Shown here: in pieces, positions 19,417-28,192 of the stretch | Layout: each line of letters opens with the position of its first letter | How positions within the stretch are numbered: the first letter of the stretch is position 1 | NCBI GenBank assembly: GCA_018333785.1 | Contig: JAGXSU010000058.1 | Location: 1-64,000 of the forward strand | Direction of reading: 5' to 3' | DNA length: 64,000 bases | Origin: Methylomicrobium sp. | Lineage (GTDB): Bacteria; Pseudomonadota; Gammaproteobacteria; Methylococcales; Methylomonadaceae | Notes under the pieces: generated by a model | What the model saw: the letters and a program-made list of their open reading frames with translations, nothing else | Told to the model about the DNA's origin: nothing | Database searches by the model: none | Translations under genes and position numbers: made by a program

Positions 19417-20696
19417 TGCAAAAAATAGCCATAGAGAACGGCAGGATTATCGACCCGGCCAATCAATCCGATAGCATTGGCTCTTTGTATATAGCGGAAG
19501 GCCATATCATCGCGGTTAATGAAACGCCGGGTGACTTTACCCCGGATATTGTCATTGATGCGCAAAATCAGATTGTTTGCCCGGGCTTTATCGATATGAG
19601 CACACGGCTACGCCAGCCCGGTCAAAGTCATAAAGCCACCCTAAAAAGTGAAACACGCGCTGCAGCCAGCGCCGGCGTCACGACGCTGGTGTTGCAGGCG
19701 GATACCAAGCCCGCCGTGGATACCCCGGCCATTTTGGAATTGATCAAAGATTTGGCGGACAAAGCGGACTATCCGAATATTGTAACCATAGGCGCCCTGA
19801 CCCAAAAACTGGAAGGACAAGAACTCAGTCCCATGCTGGCGCTCAAACAGGCAGGATGCATTGCGGTTGGCAATGCCGGTAAACCCGTATCCAACCTCTT
19901 GATACTCAGGCGTGCAATGGAATATGCCGCCAGCCATGATTTATTGCTGATTTATCGTCCTCATGAACATAGCCTGGGCAATAAAGGCTGTGCACATGAA
20001 GGCGCGGTCGCTACCCGCTATGGTCTCCCCGGCATTCCCTATACGGCGGAAACCATCGCGCTGGCTCAATGCCTGGAACTGGCCAAACAAACGGGTTGCC
20101 GGGTCCATTTTGGACAAATCAGCTGTAAACGGTCGTTGATAAAAATTCAACAAGCGAAAAAATACGGACTCGATGTGAGTGCCGATGTCGCCATTCATCA
20201 GTTGCATCTGACCGAAAATGACATGGAACCGTTTGATAGCGCTTATCATGTTTTGCCGCCGCTACGCAGTGATCAGGATAAGCAGGCGCTGCGGGATGCC
20301 TTGTCACAATCCGTGATTACAGTGCTGTGTTCAGATCATCAGCCCCATGATCTGGATGCAAAGCTGGGCGCTTTTCCTGAAACCGAACCCGGCATGGCAT
20401 CGATTGAAACTCTGCTATCTTTAATGCTTAAACTGGTCAATGATAAAACCATATCGTTATCGCAAGGAATCGCTGCATTAACCTGCAATCCTGCCGGGAT
20501 CTTACGCTTACCCAGCGGCTCTCTGAGCGTCGGCATGATCGCCGATATTTGCGTATTTGATGCCCATATGAACTGGACGATCGACTCTACGACGTGGAAA
20601 AGTAAAGGTTTAAACACGCCGTTTTGGGGTAGCACTTTGTCAGGTCGCGTTACTCACACTCTTCAATCCGGCAAAATTATTTATTCTTTGAATTAA
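19416..20696 (+). CDS. pyrC: Dihydroorotase homolog PyrC', probably catalytically inactive
   Basis: 426-aa amidohydrolase-fold protein of the DHOase family. The N-terminal strand that should carry the HxH metal motif (typically DxHxHxR) reads FIDMSTRLRQPGQ, so both metal-binding histidines are replaced. The later CSDHQPHD motif remains. Loss of HxH is the hallmark of the PyrC' (PyrX) subunit that holds the ATCase dodecamer together in Pseudomonas. The start codon overlaps the pyrB stop, as in pyrBC' operons. A functional dihydroorotase should therefore be encoded elsewhere in the genome. Confidence 0.88.
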   Translation: MQKIAIENGRIIDPANQSDSIGSLYIAEGHIIAVNETPGDFTPDIVIDAQNQIVCPGFIDMSTRLRQPGQSHKATLKSETRAAASAGVTTLVLQADTKPAVDTPAILELIKDLADKADYPNIVTIGALTQKLEGQELSPMLALKQAGCIAVGNAGKPVSNLLILRRAMEYAASHDLLLIYRPHEHSLGNKGCAHEGAVATRYGLPGIPYTAETIALAQCLELAKQTGCRVHFGQISCKRSLIKIQQAKKYGLDVSADVAIHQLHLTENDMEPFDSAYHVLPPLRSDQDKQALRDALSQSVITVLCSDHQPHDLDAKLGAFPETEPGMASIETLLSLMLKLVNDKTISLSQGIAALTCNPAGILRLPSGSLSVGMIADICVFDAHMNWTIDSTTWKSKGLNTPFWGSTLSGRVTHTLQSGKIIYSLN

Positions 20697-20706
20697 GGAG
20701 TTTGCC

Positions 20707-21018
20707 ATGAAGAAGTCTTATCGCTTTTCCACGCTGTGTATTGCATTGGCCGTCAACGGCTGTACCAGTGATTTCAAGCCTAAATCCTCCGCCTCGGGAG
20801 AGCAAATATTTCAGGCAGCCTGCGCGGAGTGTCATCAACCTCTGGATGAAAATGTTCCTGATGTCCTGTTTGAACTGCACCCTAAAAATATGAACGCAGG
20901 ATTCGTTAAACATAAAATTTACACAGGTTCTATTCGAATGCCAAAATTTCCCAATATCAAAGGAAGCAAAATGCATTCGTTAAGCACGTATGTACTCGCT
21001 CACAGCATCAGCAAATAA
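20707..21018 (+). CDS. Lipoprotein c-type cytochrome
   Basis: 103-aa exported protein with a lipobox (ALAVNGC, Cys at about residue 19), then a single class-I haem motif CAECH and a candidate axial Met in IRMPKFP. It follows AAGGAG with ideal spacing. It probably acts as a small membrane-anchored electron carrier in the periplasm. It starts 10 bp after pyrC' and may share its transcript. Partner enzymes are not evident. Confidence 0.85.
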   Translation: MKKSYRFSTLCIALAVNGCTSDFKPKSSASGEQIFQAACAECHQPLDENVPDVLFELHPKNMNAGFVKHKIYTGSIRMPKFPNIKGSKMHSLSTYVLAHSISK

Positions 21019-21023
21019 ACTAT

Positions 21024-21761
21024 ATGGAATGCAATCACAGACAAAATAACTCATTCAACACCATTGATGACGTCAAAGGTGACCAGTCCTGGCGGATTTT
21101 TCGAATTATCAGTGAATTTACCGAAGGGTTTGACCGGCTATCCCATTTATGCGACGCCATTTCCATTTTCGGTTCCGCCCGCTTGGCGCCGAATCATCCT
21201 TATTATCAAAAAACGGTAGAAATAGCCGGGTTGTTAGCCCAGCATGATTTTGCGATTATAAGTGGCGGCGGCCCCGGCATTATGGAAGCCGCCAACAAGG
21301 GCGCTCATTCCCATAGACAGCCTTCAATCGGCCTCAACATAGAGTTGCCGATGGAGCAAAGGCCTAATCCCTACCAGGATATATCCTTGGGTTTCCGTTA
21401 TTTTTTTGTACGTAAAGTCATGTTTGTCAGGCATTCGATGGGATATGTCTGCATGCCGGGCGGTTTTGGAACGCTGGACGAATTATTTGAATCGCTAACC
21501 CTGATGCAAACCAAAAAGATTTATCCATTGCCTCTGGTTTTATTCGGTACCGATTTTTGGCAAGGGCTGATGGAATGGATAAAGACAACGCTGATCGAAT
21601 ACCAAACCGTATCAGAAGAGGACCTGAATTTTATCACGCTGACTGACGATCCTCAGGAAGTGCTGGATATAATGATTAGACATAGAGATTGGAAAAACCA
21701 GCAGCGCATGGAAAGTCGCTCAGGAAGTTCAATTGATTACAGTCATAATTCGACCGGTTAG
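21024..21761 (+). CDS. LOG family protein (TIGR00730-type)
   Basis: 245-aa Rossmann-fold protein. SGGGPGIMEAANKGA and MPGGFGTLDELFE are the hallmark motifs of LOG/lysine-decarboxylase-like proteins. Characterised members are cytokinin riboside 5'-monophosphate phosphoribohydrolases or nucleotide 5'-monophosphate nucleosidases (PpnN-like). The product may hydrolyse nucleoside monophosphates; the old annotation as lysine decarboxylase is not supported. Located 5 bp after the cytochrome gene. Confidence 0.85.
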   Translation: MECNHRQNNSFNTIDDVKGDQSWRIFRIISEFTEGFDRLSHLCDAISIFGSARLAPNHPYYQKTVEIAGLLAQHDFAIISGGGPGIMEAANKGAHSHRQPSIGLNIELPMEQRPNPYQDISLGFRYFFVRKVMFVRHSMGYVCMPGGFGTLDELFESLTLMQTKKIYPLPLVLFGTDFWQGLMEWIKTTLIEYQTVSEEDLNFITLTDDPQEVLDIMIRHRDWKNQQRMESRSGSSIDYSHNSTG

Positions 21762-21853
21762 ATGAATAGACCTCAGGGCTGACGCTTAAAAATAGTCAAG
21801 CCAAAGCTTACCAAACGAGCCACTTTCCTTATATCACCCATCTGTACAAAAAA

Positions 21854-22486
21854 ATGAATATACCCTACAAAGCGCATCCTTGGCATGGCATCCATCCCGG
21901 TGAACAAGCCCCCTCCGTCGTGACGGCTTTTATAGAGATGGTCCCTTCCGATACCGTGAAATACGAAATCGACAAAACAACAGGGTATCTTAAGATAGAC
22001 CGGCCCCAGAAGTTTTCAAATACTGTGCCGACGCTCTATGGTTTTATTCCGCAGACCTATTGTGCGGAAAAAGTAGCCGAATTTGCCGAAAAGATGTCGG
22101 GAAAAACGGTTGCTAAAGGCGATGGCGATCCTTTGGATATCTGTGTACTGAGTGAGCGGGCTGTTACCCATGGCAATATCATTTTGCCTGCCATTCCGAT
22201 TGGCGGCTTTCGTCTGCTAGATAGAGGGGAAGCGGATGATAAAATAATCGCGGTTATGAAAGGTGATGAGTTTTATCGTCAGTGGAATGATGTATCAGAC
22301 TGCCCGTCATCTTATATCAACCGGCTGAAACATTATTTTCTGACGTACAAAAATTTGCCGGGTGAGACGAGTCATTGCGAGATAACCAACGTTTACGGGC
22401 GTGACGAAGCCCATGAAGTGATCCGTCTGTCCATGGCCGACTACCAGACGCATTACGACAATACGGAAGAGGAAAACCCTGTTTAA
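21854..22486 (+). CDS. ppa: Inorganic pyrophosphatase
   Basis: 210-aa soluble family I pyrophosphatase that hydrolyses PPi to phosphate. Metal-binding core is visible in GDGDPLDICVLSE, with YEIDKTTGYLKIDRP upstream supplying the Glu/Lys active-site residues and LKHYFLTYK near the C-terminus. Length and sequence are slightly longer than the 175-aa E. coli type, closer to a variant group. It starts about 90 bp after the LOG gene. Confidence 0.9.
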   Translation: MNIPYKAHPWHGIHPGEQAPSVVTAFIEMVPSDTVKYEIDKTTGYLKIDRPQKFSNTVPTLYGFIPQTYCAEKVAEFAEKMSGKTVAKGDGDPLDICVLSERAVTHGNIILPAIPIGGFRLLDRGEADDKIIAVMKGDEFYRQWNDVSDCPSSYINRLKHYFLTYKNLPGETSHCEITNVYGRDEAHEVIRLSMADYQTHYDNTEEENPV

Positions 22487-22557
22487 ATCTAATAACCCGA
22501 AATAACAATCTCGTTGACTTGGCGGGTAGAACAAAATAGTAAAACTGAAGATTCAAT

Positions 22558-22633
22558 TGGTGGGTGCTGAGGGGTTCGAACCCCCGACCCTCGCCTTGTA
22601 AGGGCGATGCTCTCCCAGCTGAGCTAAGCACCC
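22558..22633 (-). tRNA. tRNA-Val (anticodon UAC)
   Basis: Minus-strand 76-nt cloverleaf: acceptor GGGTGCT pairs with AGCACCC, the D-arm is AGCTCAGCTGGGAGAGC, the anticodon stem CGCCC/GGCG holds loop CTTACAA with TAC at the centre, and the T-arm is GGGGGTTCGAACCCCT. CCA is encoded. The sequence closely follows bacterial tRNA-Val(UAC). Confidence 0.95.
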
Positions 22634-22702
22634 ACTCGTTTTGAAGACGCGCATTCTACACGAAAATTCATTTTATGAAAGACCGGATTTAACGGTATCG
22701 AT

Positions 22703-23500
22703 TTAATCGAAAATAGCGGTATCCCGGCCTTTGACTTTTTCAAGCCTCAGTAAAACAGCCTCCTCTTTAATGCCTTTAAACTGGGCCCCCGAGATTAAAG
22801 AACCCGTGAAATTGGCATCCAACAGTTTGGCGCTGGACAAGTCGGCATCCGACAAATCCGTGTTGCTTAGATTGGCTCCCGCCATATCGGCTGCAAAAAA
22901 TGTGGCTTTGCTCAGATTGGCTTTCGTCAGATTTGCCAATCGCAGCATGGCTCTATCGAAATTACCGCCTGACAAATTGGCACCGGTCAAATTGGCGCCC
23001 TTCAAGCTCGCGCGCATTAAACCCATAGGCTGATTTTTCATATCGGCGCCCCAATTGGCGTTGGAGATGTCCGCGAAGCTGAGGTTGGCGCCATCCATGA
23101 TGGCAATGACACGGCTACCGCTAAGATTGGCCTTGCTCATGTCGGCTTTAACCAGGCTCACTCCGAAAATGCTCACATTGGATAAATCGGCATGAGTCAG
23201 CTTTATCCCGGTCATCACCGTTAAATCCAGAACCAGACCTGACAAATTGGCATGACTCAGATCCGCTTGCCTAAGATCGGCACCCCATAAGTCTGCATGG
23301 CGCAAATCCAGCCGTGACAAATCGAGTCCACGTAAATCCTTTCTCCGCAGATCAGCCGGTTTGGACTGCGTCGCTGATGCTAAAAGCCCTTCAATTTCTG
23401 ATCGGGTCAAATCCGCCGCCCATCCTTCTTGATTGACGAAAAACAGGCACAACGCTGAATAAATCAAACGGGTCACAAAAAATGGTTTCATAAGCCTCAC
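22703..23500 (-). CDS. Exported pentapeptide-repeat protein
   Basis: 265-aa protein with an N-terminal signal peptide (YSALCLFFVNQEGWA) and about 35 tandem A(D/N)LSx units, for example ADLSHANLSG and ANLTGANLSG. These fold as a right-handed quadrilateral beta-helix. The family is structural; targets range from DNA gyrase mimics to unknown partners. The signal peptide implies a periplasmic or surface location, which argues against a gyrase-protection role. No operon partner. Confidence 0.85.
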   Translation of the reverse strand: MRLMKPFFVTRLIYSALCLFFVNQEGWAADLTRSEIEGLLASATQSKPADLRRKDLRGLDLSRLDLRHADLWGADLRQADLSHANLSGLVLDLTVMTGIKLTHADLSNVSIFGVSLVKADMSKANLSGSRVIAIMDGANLSFADISNANWGADMKNQPMGLMRASLKGANLTGANLSGGNFDRAMLRLANLTKANLSKATFFAADMAGANLSNTDLSDADLSSAKLLDANFTGSLISGAQFKGIKEEAVLLRLEKVKGRDTAIFD

Positions 23501-23817
23501 TCTCGTTAAAGTTATTACAGAATGTTATTGAGAATAATCGGTAAACTGTATTAACCGCAAATTTTTAATCTATCCATCGTAGATCGAAATTCGGCACCGG
23601 GGTGCCCGTCAAAGGACGCCGTAAATACATCCATGTAAGCTCTATGCCAGCATCCATGCAGGAAAAGCCTTTGCCGAACAACCCGTTGCCTCCTTTGGCT
23701 CTGCCGAAATTTGAAGTGCGAAAGGCATAACTGACCGGTCCGCCCATGGTCGGCATGCTTAAAGTGATGCAAATAAAAATCGTCGTGTCAGACGGGGCCG
23801 GACCTTGTAAAATACTT
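23501..23817. other. Gene-poor gap before the first MITE
   Basis: The region holds the promoter side of the pentapeptide gene. Two overlapping minus-strand ORFs of 63-73 codons (23551-23772) have no ribosome site and no recognisable family. The right end carries the 8-bp target duplication (AAATACTT, 23810-23817) of the adjacent repeat element. Confidence 0.5.
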
Positions 23818-24000
23818 CCTGATTAGCAAGCTGTTTCAGCTAAATCCATAAGCCCGTCATGCCCGTCGGGAAACGGGCATCCAGTGCCATGGATGGTAAG
23901 CTTCGAGCTATCCATGTGACCTGGATTCCGGCAATCCCTGCCGGAATGACGCGCTCGAATACAGATAAAGAGTTAGAGCTGGATCATCTTTATAATCAGG
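23818..24000. mobile_element. MITE-like element, family 2 copy A
   Basis: A 183-bp non-coding element. Its left end CCTGATTAGCAAGCTGTTTC is matched by an inverted right end reading GATCATCTTTATAATCAGG. It is flanked by an exact 8-bp direct repeat, AAATACTT at 23810-23817 and 24001-24008. The interior contains CCGTCATGCCCGTCGGG and the palindromic GGCAATCCCTGCC module. A second copy lies at 34536-34708. No transposase of matching type is in the window. Confidence 0.85.
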
Positions 24001-24093
24001 AAATACTTTGTATATGCTCACTCTATTCATTGTTCATTAAATCAGCTTTGTGGACGTCTTCTTTATTTCCAGGGTTCACCCGTTATTATCTGA

Positions 24094-25401
24094 ATGCAAT
24101 CAAAATCGATGGAAGACTTGCACGATCAACAAGACGCCGGCAATCCGGAGCGTCTGAACAAAGAATGTTATTGTGTATCGCTTGATAGGGCGGCTATGCG
24201 GGCTCAATTATCAGAACAGGCCAGGGAAGTGGATCTTTATAAAATGATTACCGAAGAAAGGCCGCACCTTTTTGCCGAATCGGCTGTTTTTGTCACCGAA
24301 TCCTGCCTTTCCAAACAGCAGCAAATTATTGCCGCGATTGAAAACGTGATTGCTTTACCCGCGTTCCAAGCGCTGGCGCTACGTTTTGCGCCTTCGGCTG
24401 CACATTTTATCCCTAAAGCCAGCGGTGTTTTTCTGGGTTTTGATTTTCATTTAAGTCCGGAAGGACCCAAGCTGATTGAAATCAACACCAACGCCGGTGG
24501 CGCAATGCTCAATGTCATGCTGGCTAAAGCCCAATTATCCTGTTGCGAGCTTGCCGCGGGCAAGCAACCCGGCATCACTTCTTCATGCAAGGCCGAGCAG
24601 GCATTTATGGCCATGTTTCTCCAGGAATGGCGGGCAGAAAATACACAAAGATCATTAAAATCCATCGCGATTGTTGATACGCAGCCGCAAACCCAATTCA
24701 TGCTGCCTGAATTCATTCTTTTTCAAAAACTATTCGAGCGAAACGGCATCACTGCCGTTATTGCCGATCCCTCAGAACTTGATTATAAGGAGGGTCATGT
24801 CTGGTATGGTCACTTGCAGATTGACCTTATTTACAACCGGCTCACTGATTTTGGCTTGACGCAACCCGAGCATCATCAGCTTCGGGACGCTTATCTTGAT
24901 TCGGCCGTTGTCTTGACGCCCCATCCCCGAAATCATGCGCTTTATGCCGATAAAAGAAATCTGGCGTTGCTGACGGATGAAACAACACTGCTGGAATTAG
25001 ACCTTGATGAACCAACCCGTACTTTGTTGCTTCAAGGCATCGCACAGACGCGCTTGGTGAAGGCCGATGATGCCGACTGGCTTTGGAAAAACCGTAAACA
25101 GTTGTTCTTCAAGCCCGCCAGAGGTTACGGCAGCAAAGCCGCTTACCGCGGCGACAAAATGACTCTTCGCGTTTTTGATGAAATTCTGCAGCACGATTAT
25201 GTCGCTCAAAAGCTGGTTCAGCCAAGTGAGCGGCAACTTGAAATAGGCAACGAAAAGCTGGATTTTAAGGTAGATCTGCGTAATTACGTTTATCAGCGTC
25301 AGGTGCAATGGGTCTGCGCTCGCTTATATCAAGGCCAAACAACCAACTTTAGAACGCCGGGCGGAGGCTTTGCCCAGGTCGTTGCAATTCCGGATGTCTA
25401 A
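24094..25401 (+). CDS. Uncharacterized protein with ATP-grasp-like features
   Basis: 435-aa cytoplasmic protein. GPKLIEINTNAGGAM near residue 130 resembles the metal-binding Glu/Asn strand of ATP-grasp enzymes, and FFKPARGYGSKAA near residue 345 resembles their ATP-binding Lys and glycine loop. These occur in the reverse of the usual order, which suggests a circularly permuted ATP-grasp domain, as in glutathionylspermidine synthetase-like and CP-ATPgrasp families. It lacks obvious partner genes. The assignment is by motif only; substrate unknown. Two MITE-rich and small-ORF gaps flank it. Confidence 0.5.
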   Translation: MQSKSMEDLHDQQDAGNPERLNKECYCVSLDRAAMRAQLSEQAREVDLYKMITEERPHLFAESAVFVTESCLSKQQQIIAAIENVIALPAFQALALRFAPSAAHFIPKASGVFLGFDFHLSPEGPKLIEINTNAGGAMLNVMLAKAQLSCCELAAGKQPGITSSCKAEQAFMAMFLQEWRAENTQRSLKSIAIVDTQPQTQFMLPEFILFQKLFERNGITAVIADPSELDYKEGHVWYGHLQIDLIYNRLTDFGLTQPEHHQLRDAYLDSAVVLTPHPRNHALYADKRNLALLTDETTLLELDLDEPTRTLLLQGIAQTRLVKADDADWLWKNRKQLFFKPARGYGSKAAYRGDKMTLRVFDEILQHDYVAQKLVQPSERQLEIGNEKLDFKVDLRNYVYQRQVQWVCARLYQGQTTNFRTPGGGFAQVVAIPDV

Positions 25402-25544
25402 GCGCAAATCAATATCCTGAGTCCGGATGCGTTCAAAAAACACCCTTCTGAAAGGGGATGGGGCTGTCCGCAGGCCTTTTTAAGATGTCACGAATCTGTC
25501 ATATCAAACGGCGATAATTCAGTTTTATTTTTCCGGAATTATTT

Positions 25545-25751
25545 ATGAATGATGGATGCAATGCGTTAACGGCTCAATACACTTTCCCGCTGGATATGGA
25601 CGAAGTCTGTGTCAGCTTCTTGCCGGCTATCGACCAGGCCTTACTGCATTTGCTGGTCGACAACAAAAGAAGGGTCTCATCAGCGGGTTCATTTAAAGAG
25701 CCATCCCGGTTCTTTGGTCTTGATGAACATGAAGTCGCTTTAGGGCGATAA
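25545..25751 (+). CDS. Small hypothetical protein
   Basis: 68-codon ORF beginning MNDGCNALTAQYTF after a weak CCGGA ribosome site. It ends 5 bp from the convergent Old Yellow Enzyme gene. It resembles no family I know; acidic and partly amphipathic. Could be real or chance. Confidence 0.3.
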   Translation: MNDGCNALTAQYTFPLDMDEVCVSFLPAIDQALLHLLVDNKRRVSSAGSFKEPSRFFGLDEHEVALGR

Positions 25752-25756
25752 GGCCA

Positions 25757-26836
25757 TCATTTGAGTGCGGGATAATCGGTGTAACCTTTTTCCCCGCCGC
25801 CATAGAAGGTATCAAAGTCCGGCTCATTCAAGGGTGCGTTGATTTTGAATCGCGCCACCAAATCAGGATTGGCAATGAAGGGCTTGCCGAATGCGACCAG
25901 ATCGCAGCGCTTCGCGGCAATGCATTCATTTGCGCTGGCCAAGGTGTAGCCGCCGTTGGCAATATAAACGCCTTTGAAACACTGTCTTAACGCATCAAAA
26001 TCAAAGGTGGAATGATCCTCTTCAACCGGAATCATGCGTTCGACGATGTGAAGATAAGCTAAGTTGAATCGGTTTAACTGCTCAACGACATAAACAAAAT
26101 GCGTTTGAGGATCACTGTCCGTCATGTCGTTAAAAGGATTGGTCGGAGATAATCGCAAACCTACTTTATCCGATCCTATCGCCTCAGAGACTGCGGCCAA
26201 CACCTCAAACAAAAAGCGAGCACGATTTTCAATCGATCCGCCATAGGCATCGGTCCTTTGGTTGGAGCCATCACGCAGGAACTGATCCAGTAAATAACCA
26301 TTGGCCGCGTGTACTTCTATACCGTCAAATCCTGCTTTAAGCGCATTGATGGCAGCCGATCGATAGTGGTCAATGATGACGGGTATTTCGGAGAGTTCCA
26401 GTGCTCTCGGCGTCTCGTAGGGCTTAAAGCCATCCTCGGTAAAGGCGTTGCCTTCAATTTTAATGGCCGATGGCGCAACCGGCAGTTGATGATCGGGTTG
26501 CAAGTCACGGTGTGAAACGCGGCCTACATGCCAAAGCTGCAACACAATGAGGCCGCCTTCTTCATGAACGGCGGAAGTAACTTTCCGCCAGCCCTCGATC
26601 TGTTCATCGCTGTAAATGCCCGGCGTATAGGCATAGCCTTTTCCTTGCGGCGAGATTTGAGTAGCTTCGGCAATGATTAATCCGGCGGTAGCTCGCTGGC
26701 GGTAATACGTGGCATTCAATTCCCAGGGAATATCGCCAGGTTGTTTTGACCTGCTTCGGGTCAAAGGCGCCATGACGATTCGATTTTTTAATGAGAGACT
26801 TCCGGCAATAACCGGCGTGAATAAACTAGTTGGCAT
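25757..26836 (-). CDS. nemA: NADH:flavin oxidoreductase, Old Yellow Enzyme family (NemA-like)
   Basis: 359-aa FMN-dependent ene-reductase with a TIM-barrel fold. Starts SLFTPVIAGSLSLKNRIVMAPLTRSR as in NemA/XenB. Catalytic or binding residues visible: LQLWHVGRVSH, then HAANGYLLDQFLRDGSNQRTD with the His-Asn pair that binds substrate, and the late FMN phosphate site VAFGKPFIANPDLV. It likely reduces electrophilic alkenes, N-ethylmaleimide or nitro compounds. GGAAG precedes the ATG. No nemR-type repressor is adjacent; the gene is 76 bp from cbpM on the same strand. Confidence 0.92.
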   Translation of the reverse strand: MPTSLFTPVIAGSLSLKNRIVMAPLTRSRSKQPGDIPWELNATYYRQRATAGLIIAEATQISPQGKGYAYTPGIYSDEQIEGWRKVTSAVHEEGGLIVLQLWHVGRVSHRDLQPDHQLPVAPSAIKIEGNAFTEDGFKPYETPRALELSEIPVIIDHYRSAAINALKAGFDGIEVHAANGYLLDQFLRDGSNQRTDAYGGSIENRARFLFEVLAAVSEAIGSDKVGLRLSPTNPFNDMTDSDPQTHFVYVVEQLNRFNLAYLHIVERMIPVEEDHSTFDFDALRQCFKGVYIANGGYTLASANECIAAKRCDLVAFGKPFIANPDLVARFKINAPLNEPDFDTFYGGGEKGYTDYPALK

Positions 26837-26912
26837 GGTGCTTCCCGGGTTGAATAAAGCAAAAAGTGCAATTGGCTCTGTTGGAATAATCAGGTAACTT
26901 TTTCAATCAATC

Positions 26913-27242
26913 TTAACGAAGGGTGTGGCGGTGTTCTGACGCGGCAATTTGCGCACGCAGCATCTCCCGTTCTTCCATTAAATCCAGAACCAGGGCGATT
27001 CCGGCAAGATTGATGCCCAAATCCCGTTGCAGCCTGAGCGCAAAACGCGCGCGGACCAGATTGGCACCTGAAAAACGCCATTCATGAATGTTTTCGCCGC
27101 TGGGTTCAATGATACTCTCTTCCACGAGGCTGATGATCATATCGGCATTGGTGCCGCAGGCTTTGCAAAGCTGGCCCAATGTCAGGCTGTCTTCTTCAAT
27201 GACGGTGCCGGTATACACTAATAACAAATCAGATGATTTCAT
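26913..27242 (-). CDS. cbpM: Chaperone modulator CbpM
   Basis: 109-aa MerR-like helical protein ([16 protein letters not shown], then [20 protein letters not shown]). It inhibits the CbpA co-chaperone and its DNA binding in E. coli. Its start overlaps the cbpA stop as ATGA. Confidence 0.9.
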   Translation of the reverse strand: MKSSDLLLVYTGTVIEEDSLTLGQLCKACGTNADMIISLVEESIIEPSGENIHEWRFSGANLVRARFALRLQRDLGINLAGIALVLDLMEEREMLRAQIAASEHRHTLR

Positions 27243-28192
27243 AAACTGAGTCCTAGCGATTGACGCGGATTATAATCCAGTTGTGCCTGCATTTGCCGGT
27301 AAACCGAGCGAGCCGTTTCAGAATCGGCTGGCGGTAGCGTAATTTGCAGCACAACAAAAAAATCGCCCGGTTTTTTCGAGGGTAAGCCTCGGCCTTTTAT
27401 TCGCAGTTTGCTGCCTTGTCTGGAATTGGCCGGGATGCTCAGATCGACAGGACCTTCTGGCGTGGGTACCTTGATTTTGGCGCCCAATGCAGCCTCCCAG
27501 GGCGTCACCGGTAAATCCAGGTAAATATCGGTATCGATGACGCGATAGAGCCGATGTGGATTGAATGCGACTTCGAGTAATAAGTCACCGGCTTGGGCGC
27601 CACCCAGTCCCGGGCTACCCTGGCCTGTAAGCCTGATATGCTGGCCCGGTTTGATGCCTTTGGGTATTTTGATATTCAGGGATCTTTGTTTTAGTTGTAA
27701 ATAACCTTTCGCATCGGTCTCGGGGATGTTGAAAATAATCGTCTTTGTTGCGCCGGTGATGCTCTCTTCCAGGTCAATTGTGATTTTGGCATGCGTATCC
27801 TGGCCTCGGTTATGAACGTTGAAATGTTCGCGGCCTGCACTTCTGAAACCCGTATGGCCGAATAATTGCTCAAAGAAATCACTGTAGACACCGGCTTCGT
27901 CACTGGTAAATCCTCCGCCCTTGAATTCAAACGCTTGTTCCCAATCGGGCGGCGGATTGAAATCCTGTCCGGCTTTCCAGTTAGCGCCCAATTTATCGTA
28001 GGCCGTTCTTTTTTCAGGGTCTTTTAATACCTCATAGGCTTCGCCTAACTCTTTAAATTTAGCTTCGGCATTTTTTTCCTTGCTGACATCGGGATGATAT
28101 TTTCGCGCTAATTTACGATAAGCCCGCTTGATCTCTTCCTGAGTCGCTGAGCGCGGAACGCCCATTATTTGATAGTAATCTTTAAATTTCAT
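27239..28192 (-). CDS. cbpA: DnaJ-class co-chaperone CbpA
   Basis: 317-aa J-domain protein. The J domain occupies residues ~5-70 ([20 protein letters not shown] with HPD in KYHPDVSKE). A Gly/Phe region without zinc fingers follows, then two CTD beta domains ([33 protein letters not shown]). The absence of the CxxCxGxG zinc domain separates it from DnaJ. It works with DnaK and can bind curved DNA. First gene of the cbpA-cbpM pair. Confidence 0.94.
   Translation of the reverse strand: MKFKDYYQIMGVPRSATQEEIKRAYRKLARKYHPDVSKEKNAEAKFKELGEAYEVLKDPEKRTAYDKLGANWKAGQDFNPPPDWEQAFEFKGGGFTSDEAGVYSDFFEQLFGHTGFRSAGREHFNVHNRGQDTHAKITIDLEESITGATKTIIFNIPETDAKGYLQLKQRSLNIKIPKGIKPGQHIRLTGQGSPGLGGAQAGDLLLEVAFNPHRLYRVIDTDIYLDLPVTPWEAALGAKIKVPTPEGPVDLSIPANSRQGSKLRIKGRGLPSKKPGDFFVVLQITLPPADSETARSVYRQMQAQLDYNPRQSLGLSL

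Noticed and set aside
23551-23772. Small minus-strand ORFs upstream of the pentapeptide gene
   Set aside because: No ribosome site; no family recognised. Composition is not clearly random, so a fragment of an old gene is possible, but there is not enough support.
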